A stretch of DNA of 64,000 bases from Corynebacterium guangdongense (GTDB lineage: Bacteria > Actinomycetota > Actinomycetes > Mycobacteriales > Mycobacteriaceae): NCBI RefSeq assembly GCF_030408915.1, contig NZ_CP047654.1, positions 2,108,001-2,172,000 on the forward strand. Direction: 5' to 3'. Of this stretch, positions 18,277 to 29,240 are shown one piece after another (within the stretch, counting starts at the first letter, position 1; each line of letters opens with the position of its first letter). Under the pieces are notes generated by a model that was not told the origin of the DNA, did not search any database, and saw nothing but the letters and a program-made list of their open reading frames with translations. The translations under genes and the position numbers were made by a program.

Positions 18277-18825
18277 CTACCCCTGCAGCAGGCGCTCGCG
18301 CAGACGCGGATCGGCCAGCTCCTCGACCAGCCAGGGGCTGAAGGCGAAGGGGGTCGCGTCGACGGCGTCGAAAAGCTGCTGCGGCGTGGCCCAGTCGTGG
18401 GAGTCGATCTCCTGGGGGTTCGGATCCAGCAGCGCCGGATCCGAGATCCGCACGACGAAGACCGGGCAGATCTCGTTCTCCACGATCCCGGAGGAGTCCA
18501 CCGCCCGGTAGCGGAACTCCGGCAGCACCGTCTCGACCTCGCCAAGCGCGGCCGCCGGGATACCCATCTCCTCGAGGCCGCGGCGCACGACGGCCGCCTC
18601 GTTGGACTCGCCCGGGCCCGGGTGGCCGCAGTAGGAGTTGGTCCACACCCCCGGCCAGGTGCGCTTGCCCAGGGCGCGGCGGGAGAGGAGGACGCGTCCG
18701 GCGTCGTCAAGCAAGTAGGCCGAGAACGCGAAGTGCAGCGGCGTCTCGGCGGTGTGAATGGTCGCCTTGTCGGCGGTGCCGGCGGGCAGTCCCTTGTCGT
18801 CAGCGAGAACCACGAGTTCAGTCAT
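18277..18825 (-). CDS. idi: Isopentenyl-diphosphate delta-isomerase, type I
   Basis: Nudix-fold isomerase that interconverts isopentenyl and dimethylallyl diphosphate for isoprenoid and polyprenol synthesis. The catalytic cysteine lies in TNSYCGHPGPGESNEAAV, the Nudix-like helix in RRGLEEMG, and the catalytic glutamate region is ENEICPVFVVR. At 182 aa it matches the bacterial type I enzyme. The ATG at 18825 is preceded by TAGGGT and seven bases (leaderless). The gene starts ten bases after the lipoprotein stop, whose TAG forms part of that box. Confidence 0.95.
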   Translation of the reverse strand: MTELVVLADDKGLPAGTADKATIHTAETPLHFAFSAYLLDDAGRVLLSRRALGKRTWPGVWTNSYCGHPGPGESNEAAVVRRGLEEMGIPAAALGEVETVLPEFRYRAVDSSGIVENEICPVFVVRISDPALLDPNPQEIDSHDWATPQQLFDAVDATPFAFSPWLVEELADPRLRERLLQG

Positions 18826-18832
18826 GTCTACG

Positions 18833-18838
18833 ACCCTA
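18833..18838 (-). promoter_or_regulatory. -10 box TAGGGT of idi
   Basis: TAGGGT followed by CGTAGAC (seven bases) and ATG. Its first three bases are the stop codon of the upstream lipoprotein gene. Confidence 0.6.
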
Positions 18839-19402
18839 GATGATGAGGTCCCCGGCAAAAATAACGTTGCCGATCCGGAACTCCGCGTCCCACAGGTTGC
18901 CGCGCGAGACGTCGTAGGTGAAGTGCAGGTTGGTGGTCGCCCCCGCGCCGAGCGGAAGATCCAGCGGCACCTGCACCGGCGGCGAGCCCGCCGGGACCTC
19001 GACCTGCAGCGTCGACGCCTCCTCCATGTCCCCGCCGCCGGCGTTGTAGCGCAGGGTGGGGGTGGCCAGTTCCTGCGGCGGCAGCGGCACGTCGTTGAGG
19101 TTGGTCACCGCCACCGAGACGACGGTCCCGCCGTAATCGCCCAGCGTGGTCCCCTGGAAGTGGTACTCGACGTTGAGCCCCTCGTCCACCACCGGCTCCC
19201 GGAACTCCGAGCGCGGCACCTCCTTGGGCGCCACCTCACGGGTCTCCGGAGCCGGGTTATTCGTCGTCGGGCTCACTTCCAGCGACTCCGTCGGCGTCAG
19301 CTGGGTCGACGCGCCGTTGTCCGAGCCACAGGCCACGAGCAGCAGGGCGGAGGCGGAGAGGGCCGCGGCAATGGCCGGTCGAGCGACAGTCAGGTGGCGC
19401 AC
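18836..19402 (-). CDS. Secreted lipoprotein of unknown function
   Basis: An N-terminal signal peptide (RHLTVARPAIAAALSASALL) ends in the lipobox LVAC, with the lipid-modified cysteine at about residue 25. A Thr/Pro/Glu-rich linker of some 45 residues follows, then a beta-rich domain of about 110 residues with GTVVSVAVTNLNDVPLPP, reminiscent of DUF4352-like or other immunoglobulin-like extracellular folds. GTG start at 19402 with AGAAAGG upstream. No enzymatic motif is seen. It may share a transcript with idi, although idi also appears to have its own promoter. Confidence 0.82.
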   Translation of the reverse strand: MRHLTVARPAIAAALSASALLLVACGSDNGASTQLTPTESLEVSPTTNNPAPETREVAPKEVPRSEFREPVVDEGLNVEYHFQGTTLGDYGGTVVSVAVTNLNDVPLPPQELATPTLRYNAGGGDMEEASTLQVEVPAGSPPVQVPLDLPLGAGATTNLHFTYDVSRGNLWDAEFRIGNVIFAGDLII

Positions 19403-19544
19403 TGGCTTGCCTTTCTAGGAACGCACGGGGGCAACAACAATGGGTGGCAGTCTAGTCTCCCCGATCGTATGCGCGGGACTGGGCCGAGGTTGCTACGATC
19501 ACCATTCTCTTGTCCACCACCCCCACGTGAGGAAACCACCGCCC

Positions 19545-21443
19545 GTGTCGTCACTGGTCCGCATCCTGCGCAGCACCTCCGCGCTGGCGCCGCTGTACAC
19601 CGCCATCTTCCTGACCGCGACGGTCAGCGCCGTGCTCGGGCTGGTCAGCCCCTTCATCCTGCGGGAGGCGACCGACACCATCGTCGCCACGCTGCAGGGC
19701 GAGACGGCCGCGGCGGCCGCGACCCGCACCATCGTCCTGCTCGCGCTGGGCCTGCTCGCCGCTGACCTGACCCACTCGGTGCTCAGCAACGTCGGCGGCT
19801 ACTTCGGCGACGTCATGGGCGCGCGCCTGCGCCAGATCCTCTCGACGCGCTACTACGCCAAGCTGCTCTCCCTGCCGCAGTCCTACTTCGACGGCCAGGT
19901 CACCGGCACGATCATCGCGCGCCTGGACCGCTCCATCACCGGTGTGACGCAGTTCCTGCAGTCGATCTCGAACAACTTCCTGCCGATGATCATCCAGACC
20001 GTGGCGATCCTGGTCATCACCACGTTCTACTACTGGCCGCTGACGATCCTGCTGGCCCTGCTCTTCCCCATCTACATGTGGCTGACGGCGCTGACCTCGA
20101 AGCGCTGGCAGAAACTCGAGCGCCGCAAGAACGAGCAGATCGACCTCGCCGGGGGCCGCTTCTCCGAGACCGTCGGCCAGGTCAAGGTGGTCAAGTCCTT
20201 CACCTCCGAAATCCGCGAGCTGGCGACCTTCGGCGGCCGCTACGCGAAAACCGTGGAGATCACCCGGCCGCAGTCCTCGTGGTGGCACCGCATGGACACG
20301 CTGCGCCAGGGCGCGATGAACGTCATCTTCTTCCTGATCTATCTGCTGCTCTTCTTCCAGACCCTCAACGGCCGTTTCACCCTCGGCGACATGGTCATGC
20401 TGCTGACCCTGGTCAACATGGCCAAGCAGCCGGTGTTCATGATGAGCTTCGCCGTCGACGCGGCCCAGCGCGCCATCGCCGGCTCCCGCGACTACTTCGA
20501 GGTCCTCGAGGAGGTCCCCGAGCCCACCGCCAACCACCAGCTCATCGAGGCCACCTCCGGCTCCGGCATGCCCGACCTCGACCTGGGCGTCACCGCGCCA
20601 CTGCAGCCGGCGCCGGGCGCGCCCGTCATTGAGCTCGAGGACGTGACCTTCGCCTACGAGCGGGGCAAACCCGTCCTCAGCGACGTCTCCTTCACCGCTC
20701 ACGAGGGCGAACGCATCGCCCTGGTCGGCGAGTCCGGCGGCGGCAAGTCCACCATCGTCAACCTGCTGCTGGGCCTGTACCGCCTCTCCGAGGGCAGGCT
20801 CTCCCTGTGCGGCCGCGACACCGCCGGGCTCTCCGCCGAACAGCTGCGGTCCTCGGTCGGCGTGGTGTTCCAGGAGCCCTTCCTCTTCTCCGGCACCATC
20901 CGCGAGAACATCGCCTACGGCAAGCCCGACGCCACGCAGCCCGAGATCGAGGCCGTCGCCCGGCGCGCCAACGCCCACGACTTCATCATGGCCTTCCCCG
21001 AGGGCTACGACACTGTCGTCGGCGAGCGCGGCCTGCGCCTGTCCGGCGGCCAGAAGCAGCGCGTCGCCGTCGCCCGCGCCATGCTCAAGGACGCCCCGGT
21101 GCTGGTCCTCGACGAGGCGACCAGCGCCCTCGACAACCGCTCCGAGCGCCTGGTCCAGGCCGGGCTCGACGAGTTGATGAAGGACCGGACGACGCTGATC
21201 ATCGCCCACCGCCTGTCGACGATCGCCGACGTGGACACCATCATCACCCTGGATCAGGGTCAGGTGGACGAGATCGGCTCCCCCGCCGAGCTCGCCACCT
21301 CCGGCGGAATCTATTCACAGCTGCTGGCGCTGACCGAGTCCACCTCCAAGGCCGACCGCGAACGCCTCAAGCAGTGGGGCTTCGTCGGCGACGCCGGGCT
21401 GACGGATGAGGACTACGACGAGGCGGAGGACGAGGCGCGGTAG
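19545..21443 (+). CDS. ABC exporter, fused membrane and ATPase domains
   Basis: Type IV ABC half-transporter of 632 aa. The first 330 or so residues contain six membrane helices. The nucleotide-binding domain has Walker A GESGGGKST, signature LSGGQKQRVAVARA, Walker B VLVLDEATSALD and the H-loop IIAHRLST. It resembles multidrug/lipid exporters that function as homodimers; the substrate cannot be deduced. I start at GTG 19545 (MSSLVRILRSTSAL), where GTGAGG lies upstream; in-frame extension to 19440 looks non-coding. The next gene starts 35 bases downstream from its own promoter. Confidence 0.92.
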   Translation: MSSLVRILRSTSALAPLYTAIFLTATVSAVLGLVSPFILREATDTIVATLQGETAAAAATRTIVLLALGLLAADLTHSVLSNVGGYFGDVMGARLRQILSTRYYAKLLSLPQSYFDGQVTGTIIARLDRSITGVTQFLQSISNNFLPMIIQTVAILVITTFYYWPLTILLALLFPIYMWLTALTSKRWQKLERRKNEQIDLAGGRFSETVGQVKVVKSFTSEIRELATFGGRYAKTVEITRPQSSWWHRMDTLRQGAMNVIFFLIYLLLFFQTLNGRFTLGDMVMLLTLVNMAKQPVFMMSFAVDAAQRAIAGSRDYFEVLEEVPEPTANHQLIEATSGSGMPDLDLGVTAPLQPAPGAPVIELEDVTFAYERGKPVLSDVSFTAHEGERIALVGESGGGKSTIVNLLLGLYRLSEGRLSLCGRDTAGLSAEQLRSSVGVVFQEPFLFSGTIRENIAYGKPDATQPEIEAVARRANAHDFIMAFPEGYDTVVGERGLRLSGGQKQRVAVARAMLKDAPVLVLDEATSALDNRSERLVQAGLDELMKDRTTLIIAHRLSTIADVDTIITLDQGQVDEIGSPAELATSGGIYSQLLALTESTSKADRERLKQWGFVGDAGLTDEDYDEAEDEAR

Positions 21444-21465
21444 CGGTGCGCTCACGGCCGGTGGG

Positions 21466-21471
21466 TACTCT
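21466..21471 (+). promoter_or_regulatory. -10 box TACTCT of the C-S lyase gene
   Basis: TACTCT, then GACACTC (seven bases), then ATG 21479. No ribosome binding site is present. Confidence 0.6.
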
Positions 21472-21478
21472 GACACTC

Positions 21479-22618
21479 ATGGAATTTCCGAGTCTCGAGG
21501 AACTGAAGGCACGCCAGACCCGCAAGTGGACCGTCTACGACGACGACGTCCTGCCCCTGTGGATCGCGGAGAGTGACTTCCCCACCGATCCGCACGTGAA
21601 GAAGGCCATCAGGGACGCCGTCGACAACGAGGCCTTCGGCTACACCCCGGGCTCCAGCGGACTGCCCGAGGCCCTGGCCGACTTCTACCAGGAGCGCTTC
21701 GGGTGGCGCCCGGACCCCGCCAACATCCGCACCATCGGCGACGTCATCCGCGGCATGCTGCTGGGCCTGCAGTACTTCACCCGCCCCGACTCCCCGGTGC
21801 TGGTGCCGGTCCCGACCTACCCGCCGTTCCTGGAGCTGCCGGAGACGGCCGGGCGCCGGCGCGTCGACATCTCCGCCGAGGGCGGCCTCGACCTCGACGA
21901 GGTGGAGGCCGGGTTCAAGGCCGGAGCGGGGGCGCTGCTGCTGGCGGCGCCGAACAACCCGCTCGGCTACCTCTACGACGAGCCGACGCTGCGCGCCCTC
22001 ATCGACCTGGCCGACAGGTACGACGCCCGCCTCATCGTCGACGAGATCCACGCCCCCATCGTCTTCGAGGGCAGGCACATCCCGCCGGCGTCGCTGGGCC
22101 CGGTCGCGGCGAAGGTGTGTTTCACCGTCACCGCCACCTCCAAGGCCTGGAACATCGCCGGCCTCAAGTGCGCGCAGGTCATCCTCACCAACGAGGAGGA
22201 CGTGGCCGTCTGGAACAGCCTGACCGGCGTGGCCAAGGACGGCACCGGCACCCTCGGCGTCTTCGCCGCGGAGGCCTGCTACAGCCGCGGCGGCGAGACG
22301 CTGGACGCGCAGGTGGCGCACCTGCGCCGCACCCGCGACTGGGTCGCCGACGAGCTGGAGAAGGCCGTCCCGGGTCTCAGGGCCACCCGCCCGGCCGCGA
22401 CCTACCTGATGTGGCTCGATTTCTCGGACACAGCCATCGCCGGGGAGGAGCGCCCGGCGGCCTGGCTGCGCAGGCACGCCCGCGTCGCGCTCAACGAGGG
22501 CACCTCCTTCGGCCCGGGCGGCGCCCACCACGCCCGCCTCAACTTCGCCACCTCCGAGGAAATTCTGGCGGAGGCGATCAGCCGCATCGCGACGGCCTTC
22601 GAGGAGCTGGGCAGGTAG
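21479..22618 (+). CDS. aecD: Cystathionine beta-lyase / C-S lyase (MalY/PatB/AecD type)
   Basis: PLP-dependent fold-type I enzyme that splits cystathionine and other C-S compounds to a thiol, pyruvate and ammonia. The Schiff-base lysine is K222 in TATSKAWNIAGLK, the LAAPNNPLGYLY and IVDEIHAPI blocks place the cofactor, and RLNFAT near the C-terminus binds the carboxylate. The 379 aa length agrees with corynebacterial AecD. It starts at ATG 21479, leaderless by spacing. In C. glutamicum aecD is followed directly by brnQ; here treS and a maltokinase gene lie between them. Confidence 0.9.
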   Translation: MEFPSLEELKARQTRKWTVYDDDVLPLWIAESDFPTDPHVKKAIRDAVDNEAFGYTPGSSGLPEALADFYQERFGWRPDPANIRTIGDVIRGMLLGLQYFTRPDSPVLVPVPTYPPFLELPETAGRRRVDISAEGGLDLDEVEAGFKAGAGALLLAAPNNPLGYLYDEPTLRALIDLADRYDARLIVDEIHAPIVFEGRHIPPASLGPVAAKVCFTVTATSKAWNIAGLKCAQVILTNEEDVAVWNSLTGVAKDGTGTLGVFAAEACYSRGGETLDAQVAHLRRTRDWVADELEKAVPGLRATRPAATYLMWLDFSDTAIAGEERPAAWLRRHARVALNEGTSFGPGGAHHARLNFATSEEILAEAISRIATAFEELGR

Positions 22619-22786
22619 CCCCGTCGCGGGCCGGGGCGCCCCCTGCCTGAGGGGATCGCCGTCGGGGCGTCGATAAGCGGCGCCCCTCACGCAGGGGGTG
22701 CTCCCCGACCGCACGGGCAGCGGAAAAGCACCTGAAAGAACCCGGGCAAAGGCCGGAAGCCCCCGGCAACCCCACCGGAACTTGCC

Positions 22787-22792
22787 TACCCT
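22787..22792 (+). promoter_or_regulatory. -10 box TACCCT of treS
   Basis: TACCCT, then GGTGGCC (seven bases), then ATG 22800. Confidence 0.6.
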
Positions 22793-22799
22793 GGTGGCC

Positions 22800-24594
<1,795 letters not shown>

Positions 24595-24602
<8 letters not shown>

Positions 24603-25707
24603 CCGCAAAGCCATGCTTGCCGACGCCCGGTTCTACGGCGCCAAGTCCGAACCCATCGACGCCGTCGAGCTCATTGACTCCCATCCCCTGCGCAACGGCA
24701 CCCTGGAAATCCTCGCCGTCACCCACGGCGGGGTCACCGACCTCTACCAGGTGGTCGTCGACGAGGACGGCGAGGACATCCTGGGCACCTCCGGCGCGGT
24801 GTCCTACGTCCAGGCGATCGTCGAGGGGGCGGTCGGCACGCTGCACGGCGACGCCCCGGTGGGCCACGCCGCCCGGAAGGTCGAGGGCGAGCAGTCCAAC
24901 ACCTCGCTGGTCACCGGCAGCGTGCTGGTCAAGGCCTTCCGGCGGCTGGAGCCGGGGCTGAACCCCGATGTCGAACTGCTCAGCGAAATCGGCCACTGCC
25001 CCAACGTGGCGAAGGTGCACGGCTGGGTCACCCGCGAGATCGAGGGAGAAGAGTACACCCTGGCCATGATCCAGGACCTCGTGCTCGAGGGCCGCGACGG
25101 CTGGGAACTGGCCCTGGACTACGCGGCCCGGGGTGAGTCCTTCGCCCAGGAGGCACGCCTGCTAGGGCGGGCCACCCGCCACGTCCACGACGCGCTGAAG
25201 CTGGCCTTCCCGACCACGACCGCGGACCTCGGCGTCTCCCTGCAGCGGCACGCTGAGGAGCTCGCCGCCCGCAACGGGGACGTCGCCGGGGTCGTCCCGC
25301 AGGCTCATGACCTCTACGCCGGGCTGCCCGAGGGGGAGGTCCAGCGCATCCACGGCGACCTGCACCTGGGCCAGGTGCTGCGCACCGCCGAGGATTACGT
25401 GCTCATCGACTTCGAGGGCGAACCCGCCCGCTCGCTGGAGCACCGTCGCCTGGCGGATTCCCCGCTGCGCGACGTCGCCGGCATGATCCGTTCCCTCGAC
25501 TACGCGGCGAACTTCGGCGAGGGGGCTCCGGAGGGCTGGGCGGAGGAGGCGACCGAGGCCTTCTTGGTGGGCTACGGAATAGAGCGTGACGCGGTGCTCG
25601 ACGCGTACATCCTGGACAAGGCCCTCTACGAGGTGGTCTACGAGGCCGACCACCGGCCCGAGTGGGTGAACATCCCCCTGGCGGCCGTTGCCCGCCTGAT
25701 GGGATGA
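24595..25707 (+). CDS. mak: Maltokinase (Mak/Pep2 type), short form
   Basis: Aminoglycoside-phosphotransferase-like kinase that phosphorylates maltose to maltose-1-phosphate. The catalytic loop is [12 protein letters not shown] and the metal-binding motif VLIDFEGEP, both characteristic of maltokinases. At 370 aa it is shorter than the roughly 450-aa mycobacterial enzyme, and the N-terminal cap is reduced. It overlaps treS by eight bases. Together they form the TreS-Mak branch linking trehalose/maltose to alpha-glucan synthesis; glgE is not in the window. Confidence 0.88.
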
Positions 25708-25776
25708 CTTTCTCACTGCAGAGCACCCGGGTAGCGTGAGGCGCAGTTCACCCACACCCGAAAGGCACCCGCGCCA

Positions 25777-27183
25777 ATGTCCTCCTCCCCTGCGTACACG
25801 CAGCCGAAGTCGCACATCTCCATCCTCGTGGCGACCACGCTGATGTTGTTCTCCATGTTCTTCGGAGCCGGCAACCTCATCTTCCCGCCGATGCTCGGCG
25901 TCCAGGCCGGCACCAGCTTCTGGCCCGCCATCCTCGGCTTCCTCGGCGCCGGCGTGCTGCTTCCGGTCATGGCCATCATCGCCATCGCCCTGTCCGGCAA
26001 CAACGTCCGCGACCTGGCCTCCCGTGCCGGCGGCGTGTTCGGCCTGGTGTTCCCGATCCTGGCCTACCTCTCCATCGGCGCCTTCTACGCCCTGCCGCGT
26101 ACCGGCGCGGTCTCCTTCGAGACCGCCATCACCCCGCTGACGGGTGCCGACGGTCTGCTCGCCTCGGGCGTCTTCAACTTCATCTTCTTCGGCGTTGCGC
26201 TGCTGCTGTCGTGGAACCCGAGCACCGTCGTCGCCACCCTGGGCCGCTGGCTCACCCCGGCCCTGGTCGTCCTGCTCGCCGTCCTCATCGGCGCGGCCCT
26301 CTTCGGCTACGACACCCAGGACACCGCCCCCACCGGCGGCTACGAGAGCAACCCGATGGCCACCGGCCTGGTCGAGGGCTACCTGACCATGGACGCCATC
26401 GCCGCCCTGGCCTTCGGCATCGTGGTCATCGCCACCTTCCGCTACAACGGCGTCTCCGAGGGCAAGCCGCTGGTGCGCTACACCATCCTGGCCGGCGTCG
26501 GCGCCGGCCTCCTGCTCGCCGTCATCTACGTCGGCCTGGGCGTGATCGGCACCCGGACCGCCGACGGCGCGAGCTACGACAACGGCGCGACCATCCTGAC
26601 CGACGCCGCCGGCGACCTGCTCGGCGGTCAGATCGGCCTGGTCATCTTCGCCCTCATCGTGCTGCTGGCCTGCCTGACCACCGCCGTCGGCCTGATCACC
26701 GCCACCTCGGAGTTCTTCACCACCCTGGCCCCGGGCGTCTCCTACAAGACCTGGGCCGTCATCTTCGCGGTCACCTCCTTCGGCATGGCCACCATGGGAC
26801 TGAACACCGTCCTGTCCATCGCCGCCCCGGTCATCGGCTTCATCTACCCGCCGGCCATCGCGCTGACCATCATCACCCTGATCGTCCCGATCTTCGGCCG
26901 TGCCCGCTACATGCGCTGGACCTACATCCTGGGTGTGTGGACCGCGGTCGTGTGGTCCCTGCTGGCCACGCTGCACTCCCTGGGCTGGGGCGCCGCCGCC
27001 ATCGAGCCGCTCATCTCCTGGGCCCCGATGCAGGACGCCTCCCTCGGCTGGGCGCTGCCGACCGTCGTCGCCACGATCATCGGCGTCGTCATCGACCTGG
27101 CCACCCCGGCGCGCACCTACCCGCGTGCCACCGGCATCGCCGCGGAGGAGGCGCCGGCAGCCACCGAGCCCGCCCGCGCCTAG
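25777..27183 (+). CDS. brnQ: Branched-chain amino acid uptake carrier BrnQ
   Basis: LIVCS-family secondary carrier that imports isoleucine, leucine and valine with Na+ or H+. The family signature FFGAGNLIFPPMLG is at about residue 28-41 and twelve hydrophobic segments are visible in 468 aa. The short hydrophilic N-terminus and an Ala/Glu-rich C-terminus are normal. ATG 25777, with AAAGG about 12 bases upstream. It is followed by a strong hairpin terminator and converges on a BCCT gene. In C. glutamicum BrnQ also imports methionine. Confidence 0.94.
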   Translation: MSSSPAYTQPKSHISILVATTLMLFSMFFGAGNLIFPPMLGVQAGTSFWPAILGFLGAGVLLPVMAIIAIALSGNNVRDLASRAGGVFGLVFPILAYLSIGAFYALPRTGAVSFETAITPLTGADGLLASGVFNFIFFGVALLLSWNPSTVVATLGRWLTPALVVLLAVLIGAALFGYDTQDTAPTGGYESNPMATGLVEGYLTMDAIAALAFGIVVIATFRYNGVSEGKPLVRYTILAGVGAGLLLAVIYVGLGVIGTRTADGASYDNGATILTDAAGDLLGGQIGLVIFALIVLLACLTTAVGLITATSEFFTTLAPGVSYKTWAVIFAVTSFGMATMGLNTVLSIAAPVIGFIYPPAIALTIITLIVPIFGRARYMRWTYILGVWTAVVWSLLATLHSLGWGAAAIEPLISWAPMQDASLGWALPTVVATIIGVVIDLATPARTYPRATGIAAEEAPAATEPARA

Positions 27184-27201
27184 GCTCCCCCGCATGACGA
27201 A

Positions 27202-27232
27202 GCCCCTGTCACCGAGTTCCGGTGACAGGGGC
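27202..27232. terminator. Terminator hairpin after brnQ, convergent with a BCCT gene
   Basis: GCCCCTGTCACCG (27202-27214) pairs perfectly with CGGTGACAGGGGC (27220-27232) over a five-base loop. It lies in the 58-bp convergent gap and can act on both strands. Confidence 0.85.
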
Positions 27233-27241
27233 ATCGGCGTT

Positions 27242-29113
27242 CTAAGGCTGCCGGGCCTGCGGGGCGCGTTGCTCGACGACGCGCACACTGCGCTGCGGCC
27301 AGTCCCCGTCCCGGTCCCGGTCGACCACCTCGCCGACCACCCCGAAATCCCCGCCGACGACCACGTCGCCCGGGATGACGATGGTGCCCTCGGCGTCGTA
27401 CTCCAGCACCGGCTGCGGGAGCGGCTCACCCTCCTCGGAGTAGCCGGGCGCCGGCCGGGCGTCATGCTCCTCGAGCTTCTCCGGGGAATCGGTCCGCTCC
27501 CACTGGCGGGTCCGGATCCGGTCGGCCGCCTGGGCGTCAGCGTTCATCCCCCGCACCAGGGCGAACATCATGATGAACTGGGCGAGCAGGAAGGGCAGAC
27601 CCATGATGATGGCCACCTCCTGTAGCGTCGCGATGCCGGTCTCCGGGGAGATGATGAGCAGCGCCGCAGTCACCGCGCCGATGCCGACGGCGTAGGTCAC
27701 CCGGTAGTAGGTCGGGGTCGTGTTCTCCTCGCCGGTGGCGAACATGTCCATGACCATGGCCGCGGAATCGATCGAGGTGATGAAGAAGACGACGATGATC
27801 AGCACCGCCAGCGGCGCGACGACGGCGGTCAACGGAAGGTTGTCCAGCAGCGTGAACAGCGCCGCCTCCGTCCGCCCGTCTTCGATGACCGGGCCGGTCA
27901 TGCTGCCGGGGTCGGCGAGTTCGATCTCGATGCCCGTGCGGCCCATGATCGCGATCCAGATCATGCTGAAGATGGACGGCAGGGCCAGGACCCCTCCGAT
28001 GAACTCGCGGACGGTGCGGCCGCGCGAGATGCGGGCGATGAACATGCCGACGAAGGGCGACCAGCAGATGGTCCAGGCCCAGTAGAAGACGGTCCAGCTG
28101 CCGAGCCAGCCGGGGTTTTCGGCGAAAGAGTCGGTCCAGAACATCAGCTCCGGCAGGGCGCCGGCGAAGATACCGACGCTCTCGACGGTGTGGTTGAGCA
28201 GCCTCAGCGTCGGGCCGGTGGCGAGGATGAACACGATCAGTGCGACGGCCAGCCCGATGTTGAGGTTGGAGAGGATCTTGATGCCCCGATCCAGGCCGCT
28301 CGCCACCGAGACCGACGCGACCACGGTGATGAGCAGGATGATCAGCAGCTCGACCCACCCGACCAGGGGCACGCCCCAGACGATGTTGAGCCCGGCGTTG
28401 ATCTGCAGGACCCCCAGCCCGACGGAGACGGCGATGCCGAAGGTCGTGCCGATGATGGAGAGGACGTCGATGAGTTTGCCCGGCCAGCGGTAGATCTGTC
28501 CGCCCAGCAGCGGGGCGAAGACGCTGGACAGGCGCGGCGGCAGCTTGCGCTTGTAGATGAAATACCCGAGCGCCAGTCCCGGGAGCGTGAAGACCACCCA
28601 CATGTGGATGGTCAGGTGGTAGAAGGCGTAGGCGAAGCCCTGCTCGATCGCCTCCTGAGACATCGGAGCCAGGTCTCCCTGGGGCGGGTTGTAGGAGTGG
28701 TGCAGCGGCTCCGCCGCGCCCCAGAACATCAGGGTCGCGCCCATGCCGGCCGCGAAGAGCATCCCGAACCAGACCATGAGCGGATAGTCCGGCCGGTCGT
28801 CGTCGTCGCCCAGCCGGAGATTGCCGAAGCGGGACACGAACACGGCGATGAGGAAGAGGAAGATTCCGGAGACGCCGCCGATGTACAGCCAGGCGAGGTT
28901 CCGGTTGAGGCCGGAGGCGATGTCGGCGAAAAACTCCTGCGCCGTCGATCCGAGGATGATCGTGATGAGAACGAAGGCGGCGATGAACCCGGCGGCCCCG
29001 AACATGATGACGGGATCGGACTGAATGCCCACCCGCCTCCTCCCCGGGGGCCGTCTCTCATAGTCCTCTTTGCTGCGTGGACTCATGGACTCTGGCTGGC
29101 TCTGGTGGGCCAT
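27242..29113 (-). CDS. BCCT-family betaine/ectoine-type transporter (EctP-like by position)
   Basis: Twelve-helix secondary transporter of 623 aa for trimethylammonium or related compatible solutes. The glycine-rich substrate/Na+ stretch of helix 3 is AGMGATLMFWGAAEPL and the signature region FYWAWTICWSPFVGMFIARISRGRT is intact. A charged 30-residue N-terminus and a long acidic C-terminal tail (about 90 residues) resemble osmoregulated carriers. Position next to brnQ recalls ectP of C. glutamicum, but the substrate is inference. A hairpin with a GGAA loop sequesters the AAGGGAA ribosome binding site just before the ATG. Confidence 0.88.
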   Translation of the reverse strand: MAHQSQPESMSPRSKEDYERRPPGRRRVGIQSDPVIMFGAAGFIAAFVLITIILGSTAQEFFADIASGLNRNLAWLYIGGVSGIFLFLIAVFVSRFGNLRLGDDDDRPDYPLMVWFGMLFAAGMGATLMFWGAAEPLHHSYNPPQGDLAPMSQEAIEQGFAYAFYHLTIHMWVVFTLPGLALGYFIYKRKLPPRLSSVFAPLLGGQIYRWPGKLIDVLSIIGTTFGIAVSVGLGVLQINAGLNIVWGVPLVGWVELLIILLITVVASVSVASGLDRGIKILSNLNIGLAVALIVFILATGPTLRLLNHTVESVGIFAGALPELMFWTDSFAENPGWLGSWTVFYWAWTICWSPFVGMFIARISRGRTVREFIGGVLALPSIFSMIWIAIMGRTGIEIELADPGSMTGPVIEDGRTEAALFTLLDNLPLTAVVAPLAVLIIVVFFITSIDSAAMVMDMFATGEENTTPTYYRVTYAVGIGAVTAALLIISPETGIATLQEVAIIMGLPFLLAQFIMMFALVRGMNADAQAADRIRTRQWERTDSPEKLEEHDARPAPGYSEEGEPLPQPVLEYDAEGTIVIPGDVVVGGDFGVVGEVVDRDRDGDWPQRSVRVVEQRAPQARQP

Positions 29114-29116
29114 GGG

Positions 29117-29132
29117 GTGAAGTTCCCTTCAC
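29117..29132 (-). promoter_or_regulatory. Hairpin holding the ribosome binding site of the BCCT gene
   Basis: On the minus strand GTGAAG, loop GGAA, CTTCAC form a six-bp stem with a GNRA-type tetraloop ending three bases before the ATG. The purine-rich Shine-Dalgarno bases lie in the stem and loop, which could limit translation initiation. Confidence 0.5.
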
Positions 29133-29240
29133 TTCTCGGGTGCAGGTCGCGCCCCATTGTCACAGCCGCGGTGCCGCCTGTCACGTCGCGGAGTGAATCG
29201 GGCGTCCCCTCCCCCGGCGGGTGGCGGACTTCGGGCGGGG

